From assembly GCA_964525395.1 (NCBI GenBank), contig CAZGGU010000003.1:1-64000 (forward strand): a stretch of 64,000 bases of DNA. The letters run 5' to 3'. Below are positions 31,243-40,303 of the stretch, in pieces (position 1 is the stretch's first letter; every line of letters starts with the position of its first letter). The notes beneath the pieces were generated by a model. It saw only the letters and a program-made list of their open reading frames with translations. It was not told the origin of the DNA and ran no database searches. Source of the stretch: 2-01-FULL-39-10-A sp964525395 (GTDB lineage: Bacteria; Patescibacteriota; Microgenomatia; Levybacterales; UBA12049). The position numbers and the translations under genes are program-made.

Positions 31243-32870
31243 AAAAATTCTTAAAACCTAAATATATCCTATTTGTCATTGTTTTACTCGCAGCATTTCT
31301 GCGATTTTATAATCTGTCGATAAATCCTCCAGCATTAAATTGGGATGAAGCAGCGCTTGGATATAATGCTTATTTGCTTGGAATAGATGGTAAAGATGAA
31401 TTCGGTAAGACTTTACCACTAGCCTTTATCGAGTCTTACGGAGATTATAAGCCTGTTGTTTATTCATACCTCTCGATCGTTCCGGTAAGAATATTTGGTT
31501 TGAATGAATTAGGTGTGAGATTTTTGAGTGCATTTTTAGGAACATTTACTGTTCTTTTAACATATTTTTTAGTTAAGCAAATTTTTTATAAGAAAGAAAA
31601 TGAAAATATTGAATCGATCGCTTTATTTTCTTCCTTTATAATTGCAATTTCTCCTTGGACGATAATGCTTTCTCGAGGCGCTTATGAAGCAAATGTCTCA
31701 ACTTTTTTTATTGTTCTTGGAATTTTATTTTTTCTTTATGCAGTTAATAAAAAGATTTGGTTTTTAGTTCCTTCTGCTATTTCTCTGGCGATCACTTTTT
31801 ACACATTTAACACTGCGAGAATATTCATACCTTTAGTCATAGTCGTTATGGCAATTGTTTTTAGAAAAGTTCTAATTAAAAATTATAAACAGGTACTAAT
31901 CTCAGGAATTGTAGGATTAATTATTCTTCTTCCTACGCTCCCTTTTTTATTTTCTCCTCAGGCTAAAATTAGATTTCAGGAAGTAAATATCTTTAGTAAT
32001 CCGAAAATTGTTGAAGATTCTAATCAATACATTGTTAATGACAATGGTGCAATTTGGTCCAAGATTATTCACAACAGGAGAGTTTTGTATGGAATTGAAT
32101 TTTCGAAACATTATTTTGATAATTTAAATCCTGATTTCTTATTTATAAAAGGAGATGGGAATCCGAGATTTTCAACTCAGGACGTAGGTCAGTTATATTT
32201 AATTGAACTGCCATTTTTGATTTCGGGAATATTTTTACTTTTCAGAAAAAGAGAAGGGCATTATTGGCTCATACCTGTCTGGTTTCTTTTAGGAATTATT
32301 CCAGCTGCTACAGCACGAGAGACGCCTCATGCTTTAAGAATTGAAACTGTAATTCCGATGCTACAAATCTTGGTGGCTTATGGAGCAGTAAATCTAATCA
32401 TCATGATGAAGAAATATAGAGGTGTAGCATATAGTTTGATTATACTTTTTATGTTAGGAAGTTTGATCTATTTTTATCATGGTTTGATTTTTCACTATCC
32501 AAGAGAGTATTCATCTGAATGGCAGTATCCGTATAAGGAGGCTGTTGCATTCGCAAATAAGAATAAAGATAAATATTCATCAGTTTTGGTCACAGAAAAA
32601 CTTGGCAGACCTTATATCTACTTTTTACTTTATGGAAAAGTAAGTCCAGTAGAATTCAGACAGAGTTCTAAGATTGACAGGGAGGCGCTGGGATTTGTAC
32701 ATGTGAGAAGTTTTGATAAATATAAATTCGTAAATGAAATAGAGAAGGAGCAAGAAAGTGGCGTTTTATATATCGATGTTCCAAATAACTTGCCAAAAGA
32801 CGTGAAAGTTTTGAAGGAATTCAGATTGTTAAATGGAGACCAGGGCTTAGTGGCATATGAAAAAAATTGA
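31239..32870 (+). CDS. PMT/ArnT-like GT-C glycosyltransferase, tandem copy 2
   Basis: A 543-aa paralogue starting with GTG in a 4-nt overlap with the previous stop. Its first loop reads LNWDEAALGYNAYLLGIDGKDEFGKTLP and its later blocks FIKGDGNPRFSTQDVGQLYLIELP and RETPHALRIETVIPMLQ align with copies 1 and 3. All candidate catalytic acids are retained, so it is probably active. Divergence between copies is high enough that different acceptors or positions are likely. Confidence 0.84.
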   Translation: MKKFLKPKYILFVIVLLAAFLRFYNLSINPPALNWDEAALGYNAYLLGIDGKDEFGKTLPLAFIESYGDYKPVVYSYLSIVPVRIFGLNELGVRFLSAFLGTFTVLLTYFLVKQIFYKKENENIESIALFSSFIIAISPWTIMLSRGAYEANVSTFFIVLGILFFLYAVNKKIWFLVPSAISLAITFYTFNTARIFIPLVIVVMAIVFRKVLIKNYKQVLISGIVGLIILLPTLPFLFSPQAKIRFQEVNIFSNPKIVEDSNQYIVNDNGAIWSKIIHNRRVLYGIEFSKHYFDNLNPDFLFIKGDGNPRFSTQDVGQLYLIELPFLISGIFLLFRKREGHYWLIPVWFLLGIIPAATARETPHALRIETVIPMLQILVAYGAVNLIIMMKKYRGVAYSLIILFMLGSLIYFYHGLIFHYPREYSSEWQYPYKEAVAFANKNKDKYSSVLVTEKLGRPYIYFLLYGKVSPVEFRQSSKIDREALGFVHVRSFDKYKFVNEIEKEQESGVLYIDVPNNLPKDVKVLKEFRLLNGDQGLVAYEKN

Positions 32871-34506
32871 TTTTAAAATTATCATATTGTTCTTAGGAAT
32901 TGTTTTACTAGCAATTTTTTTAAGATTTTCGCATCTCGATCAAACTCCACCCTCACTAAATTGGGATGAAACATCATGGGGTTACAATGCATATTCAATT
33001 TTAATGACAGGAAAAGACGAGTATGGATCAAAGCTCCCATTGATAATTAGATCGTTTAATGATTACAAGCCTGGGCTTTATGCCTATTTACTAATTCCAT
33101 TCATCTCTGTATTTGGGCTCTCAGATTTTATTGTTCGTTTTCCAAATGCATTATTTGGGGTTTTGACTGTAATTACTACTTATTTCCTTGCAAAGGAATT
33201 GTTTAAAAATAGAGCTATAGCATTTATTAGTATGTTTCTCATGGCAATTTCTCCGTGGAGTATTCAGTTTTCTAGATTTGCTCATGAAGGTATCGTGGGA
33301 CTTGAGTTCAACTTACTTATGGCGTTTTTCTTTATTAAGGGAATGAAGAATCCTAAATTGTTATGTTTATCAGCACTTTTTGCAGGATTGTCTCTGTATA
33401 GTTATCAAAATGAAAAAGTTTTTGTTCCTCTGTTTGGCTTAATACTTTTAGTTGCTTACATTAAAGATTTTATAATAGTCCCAAAGAAATATATAAGTGC
33501 AGCTTTTATGGTGGGTTTAGTCGTAGCTTTGCCTATTATTTATATAACTTTGACTAATCCTGCATCTTTAACTCGTGCCAAAGGAGCAAGTTTTCTAAAT
33601 AATCCAATTGGAGTGCTTAGACAAGACCAGCCGGAAAGAATTTTAAAGGATAAGAATAATGGTGATGTCATAGGATTGGCAATTGATAACAGGAGGATTT
33701 CATATGTCAAAGAAATTGTAGGGAATTATTTAGTTCATTACGATCCTAACTTTTTGTTTATAAATGGCGATGTTATTCCAAGACATCAAGCATCAGGAAT
33801 GGGCCACTTATATCTAATCGAACTGCCTTTCCTATTGTTGGGTTTGTATTTTTTTGTTTTCGGTAAATTTGACCGAAAAAGTAAGATTTTTGTAATTCTT
33901 TGGATACTCATTGTGCCAATTGCTGCGTCGATTACATGGGATGTTCCTAATTCAGGGAGGACATTAAATTTCTTGCCCACCTTCCAAATGATAATTGCGA
34001 TAGGGATAGTTAGCTTCTATTTCATAATAAAAAATGCTAAATTCCACAGATATATTAAATATGGAATTTTTGGAGTGATAATCTTACTTGCTACTTTTAA
34101 TTTTATTTACTATCTAAATCAATACTTTGTTCAATATAGATACTTTAATTCTCAAGCTTGGCAATATGGCTATAATCAGATCATTCCAGTAATAGAAAAA
34201 GAATATCCGAATTATAAAAAAATTCATGTAGGCACTATGGTTCCTCTTGATCAGTCATATATTTTCTTTTTATATGGTTTGAGATTTGATCCAGCTACTT
34301 ATCAAAAAACATCATCTTCAGGTGAGTATCAGGCAAATCATAATTTCGATAAGTTTGAATTTTCAAATTTTGATTGGAAAGACAGAAAATCTGGAGAACT
34401 TTATATAGGAAAAGCTAATCAATTTTCTGGAGTTGAGGAATCAAATATTATAAAAAGGATTAAATTCCTTGATGGGTCATCAGATATTTTAATAGTAAAA
34501 AATTAA
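32857..34506 (+). CDS. PMT/ArnT-like GT-C glycosyltransferase, tandem copy 3
   Basis: A 549-aa paralogue overlapping copy 2 by 14 nt. The first loop reads LNWDETSWGYNAYSILMTGKDEYGSKLP, and later FINGDVIPRHQASGMGHLYLIELP and DVPNSGRTLNFLPTFQ. The PHALR block of copies 1 and 2 is replaced by PNSGR here. The gene ends the run that began at 24580; a new consensus promoter follows immediately. Confidence 0.84.
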   Translation: MKKIDFKIIILFLGIVLLAIFLRFSHLDQTPPSLNWDETSWGYNAYSILMTGKDEYGSKLPLIIRSFNDYKPGLYAYLLIPFISVFGLSDFIVRFPNALFGVLTVITTYFLAKELFKNRAIAFISMFLMAISPWSIQFSRFAHEGIVGLEFNLLMAFFFIKGMKNPKLLCLSALFAGLSLYSYQNEKVFVPLFGLILLVAYIKDFIIVPKKYISAAFMVGLVVALPIIYITLTNPASLTRAKGASFLNNPIGVLRQDQPERILKDKNNGDVIGLAIDNRRISYVKEIVGNYLVHYDPNFLFINGDVIPRHQASGMGHLYLIELPFLLLGLYFFVFGKFDRKSKIFVILWILIVPIAASITWDVPNSGRTLNFLPTFQMIIAIGIVSFYFIIKNAKFHRYIKYGIFGVIILLATFNFIYYLNQYFVQYRYFNSQAWQYGYNQIIPVIEKEYPNYKKIHVGTMVPLDQSYIFFLYGLRFDPATYQKTSSSGEYQANHNFDKFEFSNFDWKDRKSGELYIGKANQFSGVEESNIIKRIKFLDGSSDILIVKN

Positions 34507-34516
34507 ATTAATAAAG

Positions 34517-34547
34517 TTGACAGAAATTATCTGTATCGTGCTAAAAT
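34517..34547 (+). promoter_or_regulatory. Promoter of the membrane gene at 34553
   Basis: A consensus TTGACA (34517-34522), a 19-nt spacer and TGC-TAAAAT (-10 at 34542-34547) end 5 nt before the ATG at 34553, so the mRNA should be leaderless. Confidence 0.7.
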
Positions 34548-34552
34548 AAATT

Positions 34553-36268
34553 ATGAAGCTAAATAGAATTAAATTAAAAGTAAAGGAGTTAATAAAAAAT
34601 CAGAATTTTTGGATATTTTTAGCCTTTTTTATCTTCGTAGCAGCGATATTTATAATTGATAGTAAGCATGAGAGATATCCTGACGAATTTGACAATATTT
34701 TAGGTGGAAAGTACTTATTACAAGGTAAATTAATCTATAAAGATTGGTTTACTCATCATGGACCTTTTTCATATGTGGTTGCAGCTGTAGTAAATTTATT
34801 TAGCTTTAATTCCTTTGTTCTTTTTAGATTCTTCTATGCAATATTTTTACTTTTGCTAACATTTGGTTCATATTTTTATATCAAGTCTAGCCTTAAAACA
34901 GTTGAAACTAAATTTTATTTATTTTTTATATTCTTTTTGGGATTAGCATCAACATATTTCTGGGGACAAATGCTTCTCGCTGATAATCTGGCAGCTTTTC
35001 TTCTAACTCCAGTTTTTGCATTGGTCTTTTTGAAATCAATCAATAATTTGAAGTTTAGTACAAAAGATTTTATTTTTATTTCAGTATTTTCATTCCTCGC
35101 GTTGATGAGCGCACTAACATATTCGTATTTAGTGGCGGGTGTTTATGGTTTTGTATTTATTTATTACTTATACCAAGAAAGAAGGAAGTCTGACCCAATA
35201 TATTTATTGAAAATGATTGGTGTAATTCTATTGCCATTTGTTTTATTCCTACTTTATTTAATTGTCACGGGATCTTTAGGAAGCTATTTTTATGATGCAG
35301 TGAAATTTAATCGAGATTTTTATATCTACTATCCAGGATTTGAAGGAAAACCTCCCTCAAATCCAATTAGATACGGAATTATCATGCTTCAAGGTTTTCA
35401 TAATAATTTTTCTTCGATGATGCTAGGCGTTAGAGATTTCAATTTCACTTATCCATTTAACATTTCTCTAGGTGTCGCCAATACAGCTCTCGCAATTTAT
35501 TTAATTCTTAAAAAGAAATATTTACCAGTTTTACTTCTCGTAGGTGTTTTAGTGTATGCAAATGCAAGAACTAATCCTTTTAGTTCTGCTGAAACTGACT
35601 ATCAGTCAGCAGTTTACATAATGATCTCTCTTTTTAATCTTTGTTTCGTAATCCCTGCGCTTTATAGAGAAATAAACATTTCATCAGATTCAGCTAAAAA
35701 AATTATTTGTGGAGTACTTTTTATACTGGTATTAGTTTATAGCTTTTTCTGTTTCACATTTATATTAAGAAAGTTTTCTTATAAAGCTTATGATAAATAT
35801 ATGGGATTGGCTTCCTCTATCTATGACGGTCCTAGAATCGCACCTGTGATGAATAGAATTGTTCCTAGTGATCATTATTCCTGGATTGGTCCTTTTGCAT
35901 TTGAAGATTTGTATTACTTAGATTCCAAAATCCCTTCTAGATATCAGGTTTTACTTCCAGGAATGGGTAAATCTGAGAAAATTCCCGCTGAAATAATTTC
36001 AGATTTTGAAAAAAATAAACCTGACGTAATTTATTTTGATAAAGATTTCTTTATTTTAGGGGGTAATCCCGCAGTTTACGGAAAATTCTTTATGGACTTC
36101 TTAGGAGAGAATTATTACAAGCTTGATGAGATCGATAACGGAGCATATCAGTATTCCGATGGCGTTGATAGATCATTTTTATTTGAACAAAAGCTTTATA
36201 TAAGCAAAGATAAAGCGCCTGAGGTAGTTAAGCGACTTAAATCAGAAGGATTAATAATAAATAACTAA
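34553..36268 (+). CDS. GT-C-like membrane glycosyltransferase
   Basis: A 571-aa protein with about eleven helices. The first external loop has SKHERYPDEFDNILGGKYLLQGKLIYKDWFTHHGPFSYV, where the DE pair and HHGP resemble the catalytic loop of GT-C enzymes. The family is less clear than for the PMT-like copies. A soluble C-terminal segment (~450-571) follows. It starts a new transcript and shares its last base with the next gene's ATG (TAATG). Confidence 0.72.
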   Translation: MKLNRIKLKVKELIKNQNFWIFLAFFIFVAAIFIIDSKHERYPDEFDNILGGKYLLQGKLIYKDWFTHHGPFSYVVAAVVNLFSFNSFVLFRFFYAIFLLLLTFGSYFYIKSSLKTVETKFYLFFIFFLGLASTYFWGQMLLADNLAAFLLTPVFALVFLKSINNLKFSTKDFIFISVFSFLALMSALTYSYLVAGVYGFVFIYYLYQERRKSDPIYLLKMIGVILLPFVLFLLYLIVTGSLGSYFYDAVKFNRDFYIYYPGFEGKPPSNPIRYGIIMLQGFHNNFSSMMLGVRDFNFTYPFNISLGVANTALAIYLILKKKYLPVLLLVGVLVYANARTNPFSSAETDYQSAVYIMISLFNLCFVIPALYREINISSDSAKKIICGVLFILVLVYSFFCFTFILRKFSYKAYDKYMGLASSIYDGPRIAPVMNRIVPSDHYSWIGPFAFEDLYYLDSKIPSRYQVLLPGMGKSEKIPAEIISDFEKNKPDVIYFDKDFFILGGNPAVYGKFFMDFLGENYYKLDEIDNGAYQYSDGVDRSFLFEQKLYISKDKAPEVVKRLKSEGLIINN

Positions 36269-37122
36269 TGAAAATCTCCGTAGCGCTAGCTGTATTTAAT
36301 GAAGAAAAAAATTTAGAGAGGTGTCTTAAATCTGTCGAAGAGTTAGCTGATGAAATAGTTATAGTAGATGGGTCTTCTAATGATAAAACAGTGGAGATTG
36401 CTAAGAAATTTAAAGCTAAAATTCTCATAAAGGATAATCCTCCCATGTTTCATATCAATAAACAAAAAGCGATTGATATGTGCTTGGGATCGTGGATCTT
36501 GCAGCTTGATGCGGACGAAGTGGTAAGTCACGAGTTGGCTGAAGAAATAAAGTTAATCAGCAGTTTAAGCGACAAGGAGATTGAAGAATATCAGGAAAGT
36601 GTTAAAAATATTGAAATGCTAAGGCGTCACCAGTCTCTAATTGATAAGCGAGATGGAAAAATTGGGGATGATAAAAAAGAGTATGCAGCATTTTTCATTC
36701 CAAGAGCGAATTTTTTTCTGGGTCGATACTTAAAATATGGGGGAGTTTACCCAGATGGTGTAATCAGGTTATTTAAAAAAGGAAAAGCTTATTTACCTTG
36801 TAAAGATGTGCATGAACAGTTCGAAGTTTCAGGGCGTGTAGGGTGGCTACAAAATGATTTACTGCACTACGATTCTCCGACATTCGAAAAGTATATTAAA
36901 AGAAATAATAGATATACGACCTTTATTGCATCGCAGTATAAGGATGAAAATCTTCCAAAGAATCCAATCTATTTTATTAAGTATGTTTTTGTTTTGCCGA
37001 TTAAATGGTTTTTCTTAACATTTTTTAGACATAAAGGTTTTCTTGATTCATGGCAAGGATTTGTATTTTCATTTTTTTCTTCATTAAGATTTGCAATATC
37101 CTACATTAAATACATTAGCTAA
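36268..37122 (+). CDS. GT2 glycosyltransferase, WaaE/KdtX-like
   Basis: A 284-aa paralogue of the gene at 23555: VALAVFNEEKNLERCLKSVEEL, ADEIVIVDGSSND, LQLDADEVVS (metal-binding DAD), and KDVHEQFEVSG near the end, with a hydrophobic C-terminal region. Compared with the other copy it has an insertion of ~40 charged residues (about 88-130) between the DAD motif and the acceptor region. Shares the start of its reading frame with the stop of the upstream membrane gene. Confidence 0.86.
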   Translation: MKISVALAVFNEEKNLERCLKSVEELADEIVIVDGSSNDKTVEIAKKFKAKILIKDNPPMFHINKQKAIDMCLGSWILQLDADEVVSHELAEEIKLISSLSDKEIEEYQESVKNIEMLRRHQSLIDKRDGKIGDDKKEYAAFFIPRANFFLGRYLKYGGVYPDGVIRLFKKGKAYLPCKDVHEQFEVSGRVGWLQNDLLHYDSPTFEKYIKRNNRYTTFIASQYKDENLPKNPIYFIKYVFVLPIKWFFLTFFRHKGFLDSWQGFVFSFFSSLRFAISYIKYIS

Positions 37123-37144
37123 TCTTCTTAACATTTTGTAGAAT
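37115..37144 (+). promoter_or_regulatory. galE promoter
   Basis: TTAGCT (37115-37120), an 18-nt spacer and TAGAAT (37139-37144) end 6 nt before the ATG at 37151. Confidence 0.5.
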
Positions 37145-37150
37145 AGAAAT

Positions 37151-38119
37151 ATGAAATATCTTGTCACGGGCGGAGCCGGATACATCGGAAGTTTTATGGT
37201 TAAATCTCTTCTTGAGAGAGGAGAAGAGGTAGTTGTCCTAGATAATTTGGAGAGAGGCCATGACTGGGCTGTGTCTAAAGGGGCAATACTAGTCACGGGT
37301 GACATTCGGGATAAAAGTATTCTTCATAAAATTTTTGAAGAAAATAAGATTGAGGCTATTTTTCATTTTGCTGGATTAATTTCTGTTGAAGAGTCGACTA
37401 AAAATCCTAATATGTACTTCGAAAATAATGTATTAGGTTCAAAAATTTTGTTTGAAACAGCTGTTGAAAAGGGAATTAAGAAATTCATTTTTTCATCCAC
37501 TGCGGCGGTTTATGGTAATCCAGAGATTATACCTATTCCCGAAGATCATCCAAAAGCTCCTACGAGTCCTTATGGTGAGTCTAAGCTTGAGACTGAGCAG
37601 AATCTATCTGGGTTAAGAGAGGACAATCCTGATGTTAGTTTTGTATGCCTTAGGTATTTTAATGCTTGTGGAGCAGCTTTGGACGGCTCTCTGGGGGAAG
37701 ATCATAAGCCAGAAACACATATTATTCCTCTTGCCATTAAGGCTGCAAGGAGTGGTCAAGAATTTAAGATATTTGGCACAGACTATGACACGCCAGATGG
37801 TTCGTGCTTGAGAGATTACATCCATGTTCTTGATTTAATAGATGCTCATTTCTTAGCTCTTGGGCATATATCAACAAATCCAGGCGGATATTTTTTCAAT
37901 GTGGGAACTGGAAAAGGAATATCTAACCGAGAAATCATTGAAGAAGTAAAAAGAATTAGTGGGAAAGACTTTCCGGTCGTTGAATTTGAGCGTAGAGCGG
38001 GAGATGCAGATCGATTAATTGCTGATCCAACGAAAATTAATTCATTAGGATTTTCTCCAAAATATTCAGACATAAAAACTATTATTGAATCTGCATGGAA
38101 TTGGCATAATTCTAGATGA
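37151..38119 (+). CDS. galE: UDP-glucose 4-epimerase (GalE-type SDR)
   Basis: GalE interconverts UDP-glucose and UDP-galactose (some forms also the N-acetyl sugars) with bound NAD+. The 322-aa protein has the Rossmann motif TGGAGYIGS (6-14), the DNLERGH nucleotide-binding segment, SSTAAVYG (115-122) and the catalytic YGESK (Tyr141/Lys145). The conserved RYFNACGA and DYIHVLDLIDAH blocks are typical of GalE proper. It supplies donor sugar to the surrounding transferases. Its promoter is leaderless, and the next GT4 gene overlaps by 4 nt. Confidence 0.9.
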   Translation: MKYLVTGGAGYIGSFMVKSLLERGEEVVVLDNLERGHDWAVSKGAILVTGDIRDKSILHKIFEENKIEAIFHFAGLISVEESTKNPNMYFENNVLGSKILFETAVEKGIKKFIFSSTAAVYGNPEIIPIPEDHPKAPTSPYGESKLETEQNLSGLREDNPDVSFVCLRYFNACGAALDGSLGEDHKPETHIIPLAIKAARSGQEFKIFGTDYDTPDGSCLRDYIHVLDLIDAHFLALGHISTNPGGYFFNVGTGKGISNREIIEEVKRISGKDFPVVEFERRAGDADRLIADPTKINSLGFSPKYSDIKTIIESAWNWHNSR

Positions 38120-39168
38120 AAATAGCAATTGATATTTCACCTTTAACTTCAGGACACAGTGTTCGTGGAACAGGTTTCTATTTATTAAATCTCAAGTCAG
38201 CACTCGAAAAATACTTTCCTGAAAACGAATATGTTTTTTTTAAAACTGAAGATGAAATCCCACACGATGCACAGCTAGTTCATTTTCCTTATTTTGATCC
38301 CTTTTTCTTAAATTATCCTAAAACCAATTTACCTAGTGTAATTACAGTTCATGATTTAACGCCCATTGTTTTTAAAGATCAGTTTCCTGCTGGGATAAAA
38401 GGGAATATTAAATGGCAGGTGCAAAAAAGAAAGCTTAAGTCTACGAAAAATATAATTACAGATTCTCATGCTTCTAAAAAAGATATAGTTAAGTTTGTTG
38501 GGCTACCTCAAAACAGTGTGGAGGTTGTCTATTTGGCTGCTGCAGAGCATTTTAAGCCAATTTCTAAATCGGAAAAAGAAAAAATAAATAAGAAGTTTAA
38601 TCTTCCTAATAAATTTTTACTTTATGTGGGTGATGTTACCTGGAATAAAAACCTTCCAAACCTAATTAGAGCTGTTATTGAATCTGATGTTAATCTAGTT
38701 ATTGCTGGTAAAGCTTTTATAAATGAAGAGTATGATAAGGCTAATCCATGGAATAAAAGTTTTCACGAAGCTAAAGTGCTCGCAAGTTCAAGTGAAAAAA
38801 TTAAAGCATTGGGTTTTATTTCAGATGTTGATTTAGTAGGGTTATATAACTGTGCCCTAGCTACCATTATGCCTTCATTTTATGAAGGCTTTGGTTTACC
38901 TGTTCTTGAAGCAATGCAGTCAGGTTGCCCAGTTATCACATCAAAGCGAGGGTCACTTGAAGAAGTGGCTGGTAGCGCAGCTTATTTTATTGATCCCGAC
39001 AGCACTCTTTCTATAAAAGAGGGGATACTGGAGGTTTTCTCTAATGATAATTTAAGAAAAGCAATGTCAAAAAAGGGCATTATTCAAGCTAAGAAATTTA
39101 GCTGGAAGAAAACTGCAGAAGAGACACTAAAAGCTTATGAAAAAGTTATTCTTGAATCAGGAAGTTAA
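38116..39168 (+). CDS. GT4 glycosyltransferase
   Basis: A 350-aa GT-B transferase. The N-terminus begins IAIDISPLTSGHSVRGTGFYLLNL; the middle has ITVHDLTPIVF and TDSHASKKDI; the donor domain shows LLYVGDVTWNKNLPNLIRA and the E-x7-E motif EGFGLPVLEAMQSGCPVIT. This is the mannosyltransferase-like subgroup shared with 61634-62764. The membrane gene that follows overlaps it by 32 nt. Confidence 0.88.
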   Translation: MKIAIDISPLTSGHSVRGTGFYLLNLKSALEKYFPENEYVFFKTEDEIPHDAQLVHFPYFDPFFLNYPKTNLPSVITVHDLTPIVFKDQFPAGIKGNIKWQVQKRKLKSTKNIITDSHASKKDIVKFVGLPQNSVEVVYLAAAEHFKPISKSEKEKINKKFNLPNKFLLYVGDVTWNKNLPNLIRAVIESDVNLVIAGKAFINEEYDKANPWNKSFHEAKVLASSSEKIKALGFISDVDLVGLYNCALATIMPSFYEGFGLPVLEAMQSGCPVITSKRGSLEEVAGSAAYFIDPDSTLSIKEGILEVFSNDNLRKAMSKKGIIQAKKFSWKKTAEETLKAYEKVILESGS

Positions 39169-40303
39169 TGTTAGGATAATTGCAGTTTTGTTTATTGCAT
39201 GGAAAATTTTAGATTTGGTTTCAATCTATTTTTCTTCACAAATTTTAAAACCTAGTAATTTCCCGTACAAGGATATACTTGCGAAATTTTACTTACCCCA
39301 TACTATTACCTCTTTTGCTAATTTTGATGGAATTCAGTACATTACGATAGCAAAAGAGGGGTACTATAATTTCAGTCAAGCATTTTTCCCTTTCTATCCT
39401 ATCTTTATTAAATATGTAGCCTTGTTCTTGAACTACAATTACATACTTGCAGGCGTATTAATTTCAAATATATTTTTCTTCTTAGGACTTATTATATTTG
39501 CCAAATTATTAAGAGTGCTTAAATTTTCAGAAAATAACATATTATGGTCTATTTTATTTCTTTTATTTTTTCCTACTTCTTTTTACTTTGGCTCAGTATA
39601 TGTGACTGGTTTTTTCTTCTTTCTATTAATAGTTTTCATATACTTAATGCATAAGAAGAGAATTATTGGGAATATTTTTATTGGGATAATAATGGGGCTC
39701 TCTACGATTAACGGTATTCTAGTTTCTATTTCTGTGATACCTCAGATAATACTGGAAAGAAAAATCGACAGAACACTAGTAGTCTATATTCTCAGTCCCA
39801 TAGTCGGTCTTTTAATATATTCAGCATATTTATATCAATCTAAAGGAGATGCGATTTATTATTTGCATTCTCTCCCCGCATTTGGAGTGAATAGAAGTAC
39901 TTCTATAGTATTTTTACCACAGGTTTTGTATAGATATATAAAAATATTCCTAACTTCCCAGATTAATTATCAATTATTTATTGCAGTATTAGAATTTATT
40001 TTTTTTAGTTTAGGTTTTTTCTTGATTCTTTATTTCCTTTACCTTGTTTTTAAAAAAAGAGAAAGTAAAAATTATAATACCTTGTTGTTTATTGGAATTT
40101 TTTCTTTAGCTAATATATTAATCTCAACACTAACGGGTACGTTGACCTCTACTCCTAGATATATTTTATATTCTTTGTCAATATTTGTAGTTTTACCTAT
40201 CATTTTAAATAAAAGGTATGTTAAATTTATGGTTTTGCTGATATTCTTAGTATTGCATGTAATTCTTGTATCGTTTTTCTCTCAAGGGTATTTTGTTTCA
40301 TGA
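39137..40303 (+). CDS. PIG-V-like GT-C mannosyltransferase
   Basis: A 388-aa protein with about ten helices. The first loop has FANFDGIQYITIAKEGYYNFSQAFFPFYPIFIKY, matching the W/FDGxxYLxIAxxGY...FFPxYP pattern of the PIG-V-like family, whose eukaryotic member adds mannose to the GPI anchor from dolichol-phosphate-mannose. The 32-nt overlap with the upstream GT4 is long; a TTG five codons in would shorten it, but no other start is available. It is coupled to a flippase downstream. Confidence 0.75.
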   Translation: MKKLFLNQEVNVRIIAVLFIAWKILDLVSIYFSSQILKPSNFPYKDILAKFYLPHTITSFANFDGIQYITIAKEGYYNFSQAFFPFYPIFIKYVALFLNYNYILAGVLISNIFFFLGLIIFAKLLRVLKFSENNILWSILFLLFFPTSFYFGSVYVTGFFFFLLIVFIYLMHKKRIIGNIFIGIIMGLSTINGILVSISVIPQIILERKIDRTLVVYILSPIVGLLIYSAYLYQSKGDAIYYLHSLPAFGVNRSTSIVFLPQVLYRYIKIFLTSQINYQLFIAVLEFIFFSLGFFLILYFLYLVFKKRESKNYNTLLFIGIFSLANILISTLTGTLTSTPRYILYSLSIFVVLPIILNKRYVKFMVLLIFLVLHVILVSFFSQGYFVS

